Assembly: GCF_019599185.1 (NCBI RefSeq)
Contig: NZ_JAIEUL010000018.1
Location: forward strand, 1-64,000
From: Cryobacterium inferilacus
Lineage (GTDB): Bacteria; Actinomycetota; Actinomycetes; Actinomycetales; Microbacteriaceae
Length of the DNA: 64,000 bases
Direction of reading: 5' to 3'
A program made the translations under genes and the position numbers. Of the stretch, positions 42,260 through 50,623 are shown piece by piece (the stretch's first letter is position 1; each line of letters begins with the position of its first letter). A model generated the notes under the pieces. That model was given only the letters and a program-made list of their open reading frames with translations, ran no database searches and was not told where the DNA came from.

Positions 42260-42823
42260 TCAGGCGGCCTTGGGCTCGGCGGGCAGCAGGCTGCGGAACG
42301 CGGCCGAGTGGTAGATCAGCGGGTCACGGTCGTCGCTCACCTTGAGCGACTTCACCTCGAGCAGCACGATCGTGTGGTCACCGGCCGGGGTCTCCGAGTA
42401 GATCTCGCAGTCCAGCCAGAGCGACGAACCCTCGATGAACAGCGCGCCCAGGTCGGTGACGCGGGTGTCGAGACCGGCGAACCGGTCGCCCTTGCGGGAG
42501 GCCAACTGGTAGCACTCGCGGGCGTGGTCGCTGCCCAGGATCGACACGCCGATGCGCCCGCCCTGCCGCAGCACCGGCCAGGTGGTGGAGCTGTTCTGCA
42601 CCGAGAACAGCACCAGCGGCGGCTCGTACGAGACGCCCACCGAGAACGACGATGCCACCAGGCCGGTGGGCTGGCCGTCGATCTCGGCGCACAACGCCGC
42701 CACACCCGACGGGAACTTGCCGAACGCCCCGCGAATGTCGCTCGGGTCGCTGCTGATGGCCTCGAGGCCGTGCGTGTCCGTGGGTTCGAGCGCGGTCACG
42801 ATGTCGAGGTCGCGGGGGCTCAT
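42260..42823 (-). CDS. Flavin reductase (flavin-dependent monooxygenase reductase component)
   Basis: The 187-residue enzyme has the FMN-binding split barrel of the flavin_reduct family: IRGAFGKFPSGVAALCAEIDG, then GLVASSFSVGVSYEPPLVLFSVQNSS (flavin site), and LDCEIYSETPAGDHTIVLLEV with the conserved GDH. It supplies reduced flavin to partner monooxygenases. ATG 42823 overlaps the FMN reductase gene by 4 nt, so both are made together. The LLM enzyme divergent at 43724 is a natural partner. Confidence 0.9.
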   Translation of the reverse strand: MSPRDLDIVTALEPTDTHGLEAISSDPSDIRGAFGKFPSGVAALCAEIDGQPTGLVASSFSVGVSYEPPLVLFSVQNSSTTWPVLRQGGRIGVSILGSDHARECYQLASRKGDRFAGLDTRVTDLGALFIEGSSLWLDCEIYSETPAGDHTIVLLEVKSLKVSDDRDPLIYHSAAFRSLLPAEPKAA

Positions 42824-43410
42824 GCGCGTGCTCCGTTCGAGACGGTGGCGGATGCATCCGACGCGGTCTGCACATCCGTCTCGGGGTTCTTGCCCAACAT
42901 GCCCATCGTCAGGGGTTGCAGCAGGCGCAGCACGGCGAGGTTCTCGGCGGCCCAAGCGGCCACGATCTCCTCCATCTTCTCCATCTGGCCGGTGACGAAG
43001 TAGAGGCCCTTGGTGGGCACGCTCGCGCCCAGCTCGACGAGCAGCGGACGCAGGTTGACGTCGACACCCATCGAGTGGCTGAGGTCGGCACCGGTCATCA
43101 CGCCGATCGCGGTGACCCCGCGCAGGCCGTTGGCGGCGTACCGGTCGAGAAAGCCCTTGAGCAGGCCGGTGTAGGTGGCCTTGTAGGTGGGGCTGGCGAC
43201 AACGAGCAGGTCGCTGTCGGCCACGGCCTGGTTGAGCTCGGACATCACCGGCGAGGGCCACTCGAAGATGTGACTCGAATACTCGGCCAAGTCGATGACC
43301 CGAAGGTCGTAGGTGCCGGCGACGAGCAGCTCGTCGACCAGCGTTTCCGCAAGCTTGAGGGTGCGGCTCTGGGGCTTGGGGTTGCCCACCAGAATTGTAA
43401 TTTTCAGCAT
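42820..43410 (-). CDS. NAD(P)H-dependent FMN reductase (SsuE/MsuE-like flavodoxin fold)
   Basis: The 196-residue protein from ATG 43410 (GGAGG 7 nt upstream) begins MLKITILVGNPKPQSRTLKL, the flavodoxin-like FMN phosphate loop, and has VVASPTYKATYTGLLKGFLDRY near 75-100, diagnostic of the FMN_red family. GVMTGADLSH follows. It reduces FMN with NAD(P)H. It is coupled to the flavin reductase downstream, giving two reductases of different fold in one unit, beside an LLM flavoenzyme on the other strand. Confidence 0.9.
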   Translation of the reverse strand: MLKITILVGNPKPQSRTLKLAETLVDELLVAGTYDLRVIDLAEYSSHIFEWPSPVMSELNQAVADSDLLVVASPTYKATYTGLLKGFLDRYAANGLRGVTAIGVMTGADLSHSMGVDVNLRPLLVELGASVPTKGLYFVTGQMEKMEEIVAAWAAENLAVLRLLQPLTMGMLGKNPETDVQTASDASATVSNGARA

Positions 43411-43723
43411 CGTGTTCCTCCGTCGAACCACTGGATCAGGTCACGAGATCGATGCCGGGCCACCAATCGGGCATAGCTTCGTCATCGACTCGATGAGTGA
43501 GCCACTGAGGATTGGTGTCTCAGATGGAGAGCAACGGCTTACGTCGCTCTTACAGTGTGCGCGCGCCCGGTTGCCCGCACGTGTCCCGGTCATTACAAGT
43601 GTGTTTCGCCACCCCTGGCGCCAGCTCGGAGCGCCCGTGCGAACCCCCACTTGAGGTCTTCAGATAAACCCTGTTGCATGGATACCCAGCCCCGCGCCCG
43701 CACGTTCGACCGAAAGGCTCCCC
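43411..43723. other. Divergent promoter region between FMN reductase and LLM genes
   Basis: This 313-bp gap holds no convincing gene. It contains the symmetric TGGCGCCA near 43617 and AT-richer patches (TTACAAGTGTG near 43595, GATAAACC near 43663) that could be promoter parts. AAAGG lies before GTG 43724. I could not define an operator with confidence. Confidence 0.4.
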
Positions 43724-44692
43724 GTGATCGGATTCCACGCATCGCACGAACAAATCGATCCCCGGGCACTTCTCGCCGCGGTCACGCACGCTGAGACCGT
43801 GGGCTTCACCGCCGCGATGTGCTCCGACCACATTGCGCCGTGGAGCGTGCGGCAGGGGCAATCCGGCTTCGCCTGGTCGTGGCTGGGCGCGGCCCTGGAG
43901 GCCACGAATCTCCCGTTCGGCGTGGTCACCGCGCCCGGTCAGCGCTACCACCCGGCCATCATCGCGCAGGCGATCGGCACTCTGGGGCAGATGTACCCCG
44001 ACAGATTTTGGGCAGCGCTCGGCTCCGGTGAATTTCTGAATGAACACATCACCGGCGAACCGTGGCCCCGAAAAGAGCTACGCAACGAGAGGCTCGAGGA
44101 GAGCGTGCGGGTGATGCGCGCCCTCCTCCAGGGCGAGGAGGTGAGCAGCGACGGATCGGTCACGGTGGACAGGGCCAAGGTCTGGAGCCGCCCCGACACC
44201 CCGCCGCCGCTCGTGGTCGCGGCCTACTCCGCCGCCACCGCCGGATGGGCCGCCTCCTGGGCCGACGGTCTGGTCACCGTGGCCCAACCCGTCGACGTTC
44301 TCAGGGAGGTGCTCGGCGCCTACGACAGCGCCGGTGGCACGGGACGCCGCGCCCTGCAGGTGCACCTCAGCTGGGCGGGTACCGACGAGGAGGCCGGCGC
44401 GATCGCTCACGATCAGTGGCGCACCAACGCCTTCGCACCACCCGTGCCGTGGGACCTGGACACCCCGGAGACCTTCGACGAGGTCTCCAAACACATCACC
44501 CCGGATGATCTGCGCGAGTCGGTGCTCATCTCCAGCGACCTCGGCTGGCACGCCGCCAGGCTCGCCGAGTTCGCCGAGCTCGGCTTCGACGACATCTACC
44601 TGCACCACGTGGGCCGGCAGCAGCAGGGCTTCCTGGATGCCTTCGGTGACAGCGTGCTCCCCCAGCTGCGCACAACCGGAGTGAGCTCATGA
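43724..44692 (+). CDS. LLM-class oxidoreductase (TIGR03885-like, non-F420)
   Basis: The 322-residue TIM-barrel flavoenzyme starts at GTG 43724 (IGFHASHEQIDPRALLAAV). AAMCSDHIAPWSVRQGQSGF, GVVTAPGQRYHPAIIAQAIG and ALGSGEFLNEHITGEPWPRK are family blocks; the last two are shared with the LLM enzyme at 9067. The sequence matches the type annotated as TIGR03885, which tends to occur beside an amylase-family gene, as here. ATGA overlap couples it to the GH13 gene. The substrate is unknown; a sugar-derived compound would be a fair guess given the partner. Confidence 0.86.
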   Translation: MIGFHASHEQIDPRALLAAVTHAETVGFTAAMCSDHIAPWSVRQGQSGFAWSWLGAALEATNLPFGVVTAPGQRYHPAIIAQAIGTLGQMYPDRFWAALGSGEFLNEHITGEPWPRKELRNERLEESVRVMRALLQGEEVSSDGSVTVDRAKVWSRPDTPPPLVVAAYSAATAGWAASWADGLVTVAQPVDVLREVLGAYDSAGGTGRRALQVHLSWAGTDEEAGAIAHDQWRTNAFAPPVPWDLDTPETFDEVSKHITPDDLRESVLISSDLGWHAARLAEFAELGFDDIYLHHVGRQQQGFLDAFGDSVLPQLRTTGVSS

Positions 44693-46368
44693 GGATCTCA
44701 GACACCAGCGACCGGTGGTGGAAGAACGCGGTCATCTACTGCCTCGACGTGGAGGTCTACCTCGACAGCAACGACGACGGCGTCGGCGACCTGCCCGGGT
44801 TGACCCGCCGCATCGACTACCTGGCCGAACTCGGCGTCACCTGCCTCTGGCTGATGCCGCTCTACCCCAGCCCCGGCCACGACGACGGCTACGACATCAC
44901 CGACTTCTACGCCATCGACCCACGCCTGGGCAGTTTCGGAGAGTTCGTCGAGCTCGTGCGCACCGCCAGGGACCGGGGCATCCGGGTGATCATGGACCTT
45001 GTCGTCAACCACACCTCGGATCAACACCCCTGGTTCATCGAATCCAGGTCCAGCCGCGAGTCTCCCAAACGCGACTACTACGTCTGGCGTGACAACCCGC
45101 CCACCAAGAACCAGCCGTCCGCGTTCCCCGGCGACTCCGACAGCATCTGGGAATACGACGACACCACCGAGCAGTACTACCTGCACAACTTCTACCGGCA
45201 CCAGCCAGACCTCAACATCGCCCACCCACCGGTACGCGACGAGATTGCGCGAATTGTGGGCTTTTGGACGCAGCTGGGCATCTCCGGGTTCAGGGTGGAC
45301 GCCGTGCCCTTTCTCATCGAACCGAAGTCGGAGGAGGAGGGCGCCGAGGGGCACGACCAGCTGCCCGACCCGCACGAGTACCTCGGCGACATCTCCGCGT
45401 TCCTCGCCCGGCGTTCAAGCGAAGCCATGCTGCTCGGTGAGGTGAACCTGCCGCACCAGGAGCAGCTCGCCTTCTTCGGCGCCGGCGATAGGCCTGAGCT
45501 GCAGATGCAGTTTGACTTCCACGGCATGCAGCAGCTCTACCTCTCCTTCGCTCGCAACGATGCCCGGCCGCTCACCGCATCGCTGGCCGGCCGGCCCGAC
45601 CTGCCGGACGGGTGCCAGTGGGGCACCTTTGTGCGCAACCACGACGAGCTCACCCTCGACCAGCTCAGCGACCCCGAGCGCGACGAGGTCTTCGAGGCCT
45701 TCGCCCCCGACCCCGACATGCGGCTGTACGGCCGGGGCATCCGTCGCCGGCTGCCGCCGATGTTCGGCGGCGACGAGAGGCGCATCCGCCTGGCGTACAG
45801 CCTGATGTTCTCGTTGCCGGGCACACCCGTGCTGTTCTACGGCGAGGAGATCGGCATGGGCGAGAACCTGGCGGTGGAGGGCCGCTATGCGGTGCGCACC
45901 CCCATGCAGTGGTCCGACGGCAAGAACGGCGGGTTCTCGAAGGCGCGCGCGTCCGACCTGGTGGTGCCGCTGACCGACGGGGAGTTCTCGCCGAAGCACG
46001 TGAACGCGACATCCCAGCGCCGCGACCGGGACTCGCTGACGCACTTCATACGCGACCTGATCCAGGCCTACCGCAACTCTCCAGAGATCGGCTGGGGCAG
46101 GCTCACGATCCTTGAGCACGGGGACCACCGGGTGCTCGCCCACATCGTGCGGGCCAGCGTGGGCGCGATGCTGGCGGTGCACAACCTCGCGGACGAGCCC
46201 GTGGAACTCACGCTCAGCCTGCCCGACCTGGAACCCAAGTCGCACCTCTTCGATCTGCTGCAGCCCAAGATCCTGCCGATCAACCGGGGCACGGTCGAGC
46301 TGCTCCTCGAGCCGTATGGACATCGCTGGTTGCGCATCACGAGCGACGCGGACACCCGGATCGGCTGA
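44689..46368 (+). CDS. GH13 alpha-amylase-family enzyme (trehalose-synthase-like)
   Basis: The 559-residue glycosidase has a TIM barrel at about residues 10-440 and a small C-terminal beta domain. The GH13 residues are in place: MDLVVNHTSDQHPWF near 103, nucleophile Asp204 in GFRVDAVPF, acid/base Glu251 in LLGEVNLP and Asp319 in VRNHDELTL. It resembles the GH13_16 trehalose synthase group, but lacks the fused maltokinase. Start overlaps the LLM gene by 4 nt. It would rearrange or cleave alpha-glucosides in the cytoplasm; no signal peptide is present. Confidence 0.9.
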   Translation: MRISDTSDRWWKNAVIYCLDVEVYLDSNDDGVGDLPGLTRRIDYLAELGVTCLWLMPLYPSPGHDDGYDITDFYAIDPRLGSFGEFVELVRTARDRGIRVIMDLVVNHTSDQHPWFIESRSSRESPKRDYYVWRDNPPTKNQPSAFPGDSDSIWEYDDTTEQYYLHNFYRHQPDLNIAHPPVRDEIARIVGFWTQLGISGFRVDAVPFLIEPKSEEEGAEGHDQLPDPHEYLGDISAFLARRSSEAMLLGEVNLPHQEQLAFFGAGDRPELQMQFDFHGMQQLYLSFARNDARPLTASLAGRPDLPDGCQWGTFVRNHDELTLDQLSDPERDEVFEAFAPDPDMRLYGRGIRRRLPPMFGGDERRIRLAYSLMFSLPGTPVLFYGEEIGMGENLAVEGRYAVRTPMQWSDGKNGGFSKARASDLVVPLTDGEFSPKHVNATSQRRDRDSLTHFIRDLIQAYRNSPEIGWGRLTILEHGDHRVLAHIVRASVGAMLAVHNLADEPVELTLSLPDLEPKSHLFDLLQPKILPINRGTVELLLEPYGHRWLRITSDADTRIG

Positions 46369-46441
46369 GCCGCGGCGGACGTCTGGTAACCTCTCGATTC
46401 GCCCGCTGCACCAGGTCGCGGGCAGACACGGGGGACGTGAC

Positions 46442-47167
46442 ATGTCGGTGAAGACTATGGGGTTCGGGTTCGCGGGAGTGCTGCTGCTGGCGCTGACCGG
46501 TTGTGCGGGCGGCGACACGACGGATGCGACGCCAACGGCGTCCCCGACGGCGAGCGCACCGGTCAGCGCCGCGGCGACGCCGACGCCGACGGCCACACCG
46601 GACGCCGCAGCGGAATCCTCCCCCGTGCTCACCGACGCCGACCTTGCGGGCATCTTCACCGAGCTGCAGTTCGTGCCGGACGAGTTCGACAACACCGGCG
46701 GCATGATCGACTCGATCTACCCGGGCCTGACCACCTCCGACGTCACCTGCCTCACCCCGTTCGGAGTGGGCTGGGAACTGGACCTGGACAGCACCGGCGT
46801 GGAATTCGGCACCAGCAACGACCGGTCGATGACGGCCGTCGTCGCCAGCGTCGGCGACGCCGATGACGCCTCGATCCTCGTGGGCGACTCGGCGGATGCG
46901 CTCGTGCGCTGCGAGACCGGCACCGACCTGTTCGTGATGCAGAGCCAGCCCGTGCAGACCGAGGTCGAGACCTTCGACGCCGAGCTGACCGGCGCCGACC
47001 AGACCGTCGCGTTCCGGGTCACCGGCGATGTGGGCGGCACCCCGTTCACCCTCGTCGGCATGACCGCCCGCGTCGGCGGCAACGTCGTCGCGCTCGTCGG
47101 CTGGGACCCGACCACGAACGAGTCCTACGTGCCGATGGCCAGCCAGATGTTCGTCGACGAGCTCTAG
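46442..47167 (+). CDS. Putative lipoprotein
   Basis: The 241-residue product from ATG 46442 (GGGGGACG upstream) has a lipoprotein signal with lipobox LTGC at residues 18-21, a Thr/Ala/Pro-rich linker (25-60), and a globular domain (62-241) with three Cys including VTCLTPF and VRCETG. The linker is typical of actinobacterial wall-spanning lipoproteins. Family not recognised. It follows the GH13 gene by 73 nt but is probably independent. Confidence 0.75.
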   Translation: MSVKTMGFGFAGVLLLALTGCAGGDTTDATPTASPTASAPVSAAATPTPTATPDAAAESSPVLTDADLAGIFTELQFVPDEFDNTGGMIDSIYPGLTTSDVTCLTPFGVGWELDLDSTGVEFGTSNDRSMTAVVASVGDADDASILVGDSADALVRCETGTDLFVMQSQPVQTEVETFDAELTGADQTVAFRVTGDVGGTPFTLVGMTARVGGNVVALVGWDPTTNESYVPMASQMFVDEL

Positions 47168-47229
47168 CCCTGGCCGGCCGGCGCAGGACAAGGCGCCGGC
47201 GCATCCGCCCGTGTGGTCGAATAGAGGCG

Positions 47230-48018
47230 ATGCATACTCCCCCAGCCCCGCCCGCCCGCACCGTCATCGCGCCAGACAACGTGCAGATCGCCACCTACGA
47301 ATTCGGCGACCCCGACGCCCCCACCGTGCTGGCGGTGCACGGCTTCGCGTCCAGCGCGCTGGCGAACTTCCACGCCACCGGCTGGATCCGCGACCTGGTG
47401 CGCGAGGGCTACCACGTGATCGCGATCGACCAGCGCGGCCACGGCCAGAGCGACAAGCCGCACTCCGCCGACGCCTACTCGATGGACCTGCTCGTCACCG
47501 ACGTGCTCACCGTGCTCGACACCTTCATGCTCGACGAGGTCGACTACGTCGGCTACTCCCTCGGCGCCCGGGTCGGCTGGCACGCCGCCCGCTTCATGCC
47601 CACCCGCATCGACCGCGCGGTCTTCGGCGGCATCCCCGACGGTGACCCGCTCACCCGCTTCCGGGTCGACGAGGCGCGCGCGTTCGTGCAGGGCGGCGCA
47701 CCGGTGACGGATGCCCTCACCGCCGCGTACCTGAAGATGGCCGGCGCCATCCGTGACAACGACCTCGAGGCGCTCATCGCGCTCGTCGAGGGGATGCGCG
47801 ACGGCCCGCAACCGCACGCGGCGAACGCGCCCGAGCAGCGGGTGCTGTTCGCCACCGGCAGCGAAGACAAGATTCTCGAGGCGTCTCGCGCGCTGGCCGA
47901 GGCCACCCCGCACGCGTCGTTCTTCGAGATCCCCGGTCGCAACCACTTCAACGCGCCCACGTCCCGGGCGTTCCGGGATGCCGCGATCGAGTTCCTGGGG
48001 CTGCCCGGCTCAGCCTAG
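47230..48018 (+). CDS. Alpha/beta hydrolase
   Basis: The 262-residue hydrolase has HGFASSALANFHATGW near the oxyanion region, DQRGHGQSDKP, the nucleophile elbow GYSLGA with Ser near 113, Asp in FATGSEDKIL near 218, and His in GRNHFNAP near 240. The triad is complete. Substrate unknown; epoxide, ester or C-C hydrolases share this layout. Its stop shares CTAG with the stop of the convergent arsM gene. Confidence 0.88.
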   Translation: MHTPPAPPARTVIAPDNVQIATYEFGDPDAPTVLAVHGFASSALANFHATGWIRDLVREGYHVIAIDQRGHGQSDKPHSADAYSMDLLVTDVLTVLDTFMLDEVDYVGYSLGARVGWHAARFMPTRIDRAVFGGIPDGDPLTRFRVDEARAFVQGGAPVTDALTAAYLKMAGAIRDNDLEALIALVEGMRDGPQPHAANAPEQRVLFATGSEDKILEASRALAEATPHASFFEIPGRNHFNAPTSRAFRDAAIEFLGLPGSA

Positions 48019-48821
48019 GCCGGCTTGGTCGCCTGGATGATGGCGCCGTGCATCTGCGGGGCCACCTCGTGGGTGAACTGCACGCTCACGTCGGTGAACC
48101 CGGCCGCGGCCAGGGCCACCCGGTACTCGTCCTCGCTCAGCGCGCCCGCGATGCAGCCGGCGTACGACCCGCGCTCGATGCGCTCGCTCTCACTGAGCTG
48201 GTTCTCGGCGACGACGTCGGAGAGCCCGAGCCGGCCGCCGAGGGTGAGCACCCGGAACATCTCGTGCACGACGGCGTTCTTGTCGGCCGAGAGGTTGATC
48301 ACACAGTTGGAGATGACCACGTTCACCGCGGCATCCGGCAGCGGGATCTCCTCGATGAAGCCCTTCAGGAACTCGACGTTGGTGGCGCCGGCCTCGGCCG
48401 CGTTGGCGCGAGCCAGGGTGAGCATCTCGTCGGTCATGTCCAGGCCGTAGGCGAACCCGGTGGGACCCACCCGGCGGGCGGAGAGCAGCACGTCGATGCC
48501 GCCGCCTGAGCCGAGGTCGAGCACCCGCTCGCCAGGCAGCAGGTCGGCGACCGCGGTGGGGTTGCCGCAGCCGATGCTGGCGAGCATGGCCGCGTCCGGC
48601 ACCTCGGTGTGCTCGGTGCCGGTGTACAGCACCGAGCCGAACACGGCGCTGGTCTCCAGCGGGGTTCCGCAGCAGGAGCCGCTGCTGACATCGGTGACCT
48701 GCAGGGCCTGCGCGGCGTAACGCTCGCGCACCTGCTCGGTGATGGTGGCCTTCTCGGTCACGGTCTTCTCGGCCACGGTCTTCTCGGCCACGGTCTTCTG
48801 GGGCACGGTCGTCTCCGGCAT
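48015..48821 (-). CDS. arsM: Arsenite methyltransferase
   Basis: The 268-residue SAM enzyme methylates As(III). SAM motif I is [14 protein letters not shown] near 100. Cysteines expected for arsenic binding are present in SGSCCGTP near 47, in GCGNP near 83 and in SNCVINLS near 170. The N-terminus from ATG 48821 has an unusual run of five-residue TVxEK repeats (residues 5-25), coded by near-identical 15-bp units at 48758-48820. An ArsR-type palindrome lies 22-37 nt upstream of this start and inside any longer version, which favours the shorter start. No arsR or arsenic exporter is in the window. Confidence 0.9.
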   Translation of the reverse strand: MPETTVPQKTVAEKTVAEKTVTEKATITEQVRERYAAQALQVTDVSSGSCCGTPLETSAVFGSVLYTGTEHTEVPDAAMLASIGCGNPTAVADLLPGERVLDLGSGGGIDVLLSARRVGPTGFAYGLDMTDEMLTLARANAAEAGATNVEFLKGFIEEIPLPDAAVNVVISNCVINLSADKNAVVHEMFRVLTLGGRLGLSDVVAENQLSESERIERGSYAGCIAGALSEDEYRVALAAAGFTDVSVQFTHEVAPQMHGAIIQATKPA

Positions 48822-48842
48822 CTGCGCGTCACTCTCCACTAC

Positions 48843-48858
48843 ATCGACGGATGTCGAT
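48843..48858 (-). promoter_or_regulatory. ArsR-type operator upstream of arsM
   Basis: ATCGAC-N4-GTCGAT is a perfect inverted repeat with a form typical of actinobacterial ArsR/SmtB operators. It lies 22 nt before the arsM start and after the stop of the GGDEF gene. TATA-like bases (GATATAG) follow on the plus strand. Confidence 0.65.
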
Positions 48859-48893
48859 ATAGCCAGTATGGCCAGCGGATGACGCGCCGTCAA

Positions 48894-49901
48894 TCAGGCC
48901 GGGATGACGACCCGATCGCGACCGGCCTGTTTGGCCTGGTACATGGCCGCATCGGCGGCCGCGACAAGTTCGGCCACCGCCTCATCGGTTCCACCGGAGC
49001 CCAGGCTGCCGCCGACGCTCACGGTCACCGGCGGATGCGGCGGCGCCACCTGGTGCGCCACCGCCACACGCACCTGTTCGGCCAGCATCCGCAGCTCGTC
49101 AGCCCCGGGCACGACCACGAACAGCGCGAACTCCTCGCCGCCGAGGCGCACCAACACGTCGCTGCGCCGGGAGACCGCGCCGATCGCGGTCGCCACCTCC
49201 ACCAGCACCCGGTCGCCGTACGGGTGCCCGTACCGGTCGTTGATCGCCTTGAAGCAGTCGATGTCGAGCACCAGGCAGCCGAGCTGCTGGCCGGTTCGAT
49301 CGGCCAGGTCGCTGAGGGCGGGCACCCGGTCGACCATGCCGCGGCGGTTGACGGTGCCGGTGAGCGCATCCGTCAGGGCCAGGCCCAGGGCGTGATCCCG
49401 CTCGGTGGCCAGAAAGCTGCGCAGCATCCCCACCACCACGCTGGTGGTGATCACCATGCCCACGAACACCACCGCGGTCTGCACGGGCGCCTCCGACCGC
49501 AGGCCCAGGCAGGCCGCCCCGGCCACCAGGCCCACCACGGTGGTGGTCACGGCCGCGGCGACCTTGAGCACCGCGACGGCCACCACCACCAGCGACACGA
49601 TGGTGAAGCAACTCACGTCGCCCAGCTGGTCGGGAGCGAAGCCCACCCCGCCCACGACCGCGCCGCCGAGGGCGAGCCAGAGACCGGCGAGCCCGGCCGG
49701 CTCGGAGATCTGCCGGCGCAGCACGGTGACGGCGAACAGCGCGAGCAGGGCCGCGGCGGAGACCAGCATGATCCAGTTCAGCGGGGCTGGGTCGAGCGGG
49801 ATGACGAGGACCAGCAGCGACCGCAGGCCGGCGAGAAGGGCGAGGACCCCGAGGGCAAGCGTTCGGAAATCCGCGTACGTGGTCGCGCTCTTGACCGTCA
49901 C
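48894..49901 (-). CDS. Membrane diguanylate cyclase (GGDEF)
   Basis: The 335-residue protein starts at GTG 49901 (GAGAGG upstream). Six hydrophobic helices cover about residues 12-165, and a GGDEF domain covers 180-330. The active loop reads RLGGEEF near 252 and FKAINDRYGHPYGDRVL holds the GTP-binding Asn/Asp. An R-x-x-D inhibitory site is not evident at the usual place. It makes cyclic-di-GMP in response to an unknown membrane signal. It precedes arsM on the same strand with a 72-nt gap that has its own operator. Confidence 0.9.
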   Translation of the reverse strand: MTVKSATTYADFRTLALGVLALLAGLRSLLVLVIPLDPAPLNWIMLVSAAALLALFAVTVLRRQISEPAGLAGLWLALGGAVVGGVGFAPDQLGDVSCFTIVSLVVVAVAVLKVAAAVTTTVVGLVAGAACLGLRSEAPVQTAVVFVGMVITTSVVVGMLRSFLATERDHALGLALTDALTGTVNRRGMVDRVPALSDLADRTGQQLGCLVLDIDCFKAINDRYGHPYGDRVLVEVATAIGAVSRRSDVLVRLGGEEFALFVVVPGADELRMLAEQVRVAVAHQVAPPHPPVTVSVGGSLGSGGTDEAVAELVAAADAAMYQAKQAGRDRVVIPA

Positions 49902-50083
49902 GGGTTCCTCTCGGCATTGCGGGCAACGGTTGATCCTATCGGCCACCCCGACCCCCGCGTGCGCCCCGCTCCACAACTGTTCCCCGTGCGAGCTGCCAAC
50001 TCGGTCCGGAGCGCGAGCCGGGAGCCCGGGCCGTACACTGAGCCATCGAGAACAGCCGCATCGGGTGCGGGAAGGGACACGGC

Positions 50084-50497
50084 ATGACGCAGAACGGGGC
50101 CACCGGGCGCATCCAGCCGGAGTCGACCGAGCACGCCATGCTGCGCGCACTCGGCGACCGCCTGGGCGTCGACCTCGAGTCGCGCACCCTCACCGTGCCC
50201 GGCGGCCTGCGGGTGGAGGTCGAGGGCATCGACCCCGCCGCGAGCGTGCTCGTGCAGCTGGTGGCCAACACCGGCACCCCCAAGTCGTCGCACCGCAACA
50301 ACGCCATCGCCGACATGCTCAAACTGGTCTGGCTGCGCGGCGTCCTCCCCACCCGGCCCCGCCTGGTCATCTGCATCAGCGAGCCGCTGGCCCGCTTCTT
50401 CACCCCGGCGTCCTGGCCGAGCGCGGCCGCGGCCGATATGCACGTGGATGTCTACATCTTCCGGCCGGATGCGCCGCTGGAGCTCCTCACCCGCTGA
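50084..50497 (+). CDS. Conserved hypothetical soluble protein
   Basis: The 137-residue product starts at ATG 50084 with GAAGGG upstream. RIQPESTEHAMLRALGDRLG, then a central GGLRVEVEGIDPAASVLVQL and a hydrophobic strand PRLVICISEPLARFF suggest a small alpha/beta fold. KSSHRNNAIADMLKLVWLRG in the middle is basic. I do not recognise the family; a restriction-endonuclease-like core is conceivable but unproven. It is followed by a palindromic element. Confidence 0.65.
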   Translation: MTQNGATGRIQPESTEHAMLRALGDRLGVDLESRTLTVPGGLRVEVEGIDPAASVLVQLVANTGTPKSSHRNNAIADMLKLVWLRGVLPTRPRLVICISEPLARFFTPASWPSAAAADMHVDVYIFRPDAPLELLTR

Positions 50498-50523
50498 GCC
50501 CGCGCGTCCGGCACACCGTCGGG

Positions 50524-50587
50524 TGCTCATTTCCGGACTTTGCACAGTCAGCAGGCCGCCGCACTGTGCGAAGTCCGGAACTCAGCA
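50524..50587. repeat. Intergenic palindrome, P3 family copy
   Basis: TTCCGGACTTTGCACAGT (50531-50548) is mirrored by ACTGTGCGAAGTCCGGAA (50563-50580) with one mismatch; TGCT and AGCA extend the ends. CTCATTTC and GCACAGT are shared with the element at 54751-54806. It lies between convergent genes. Confidence 0.8.
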
Positions 50588-50623
50588 GCCCGCGAAGTCT
50601 GCAAACAAACGCGGCGCGAGCGC

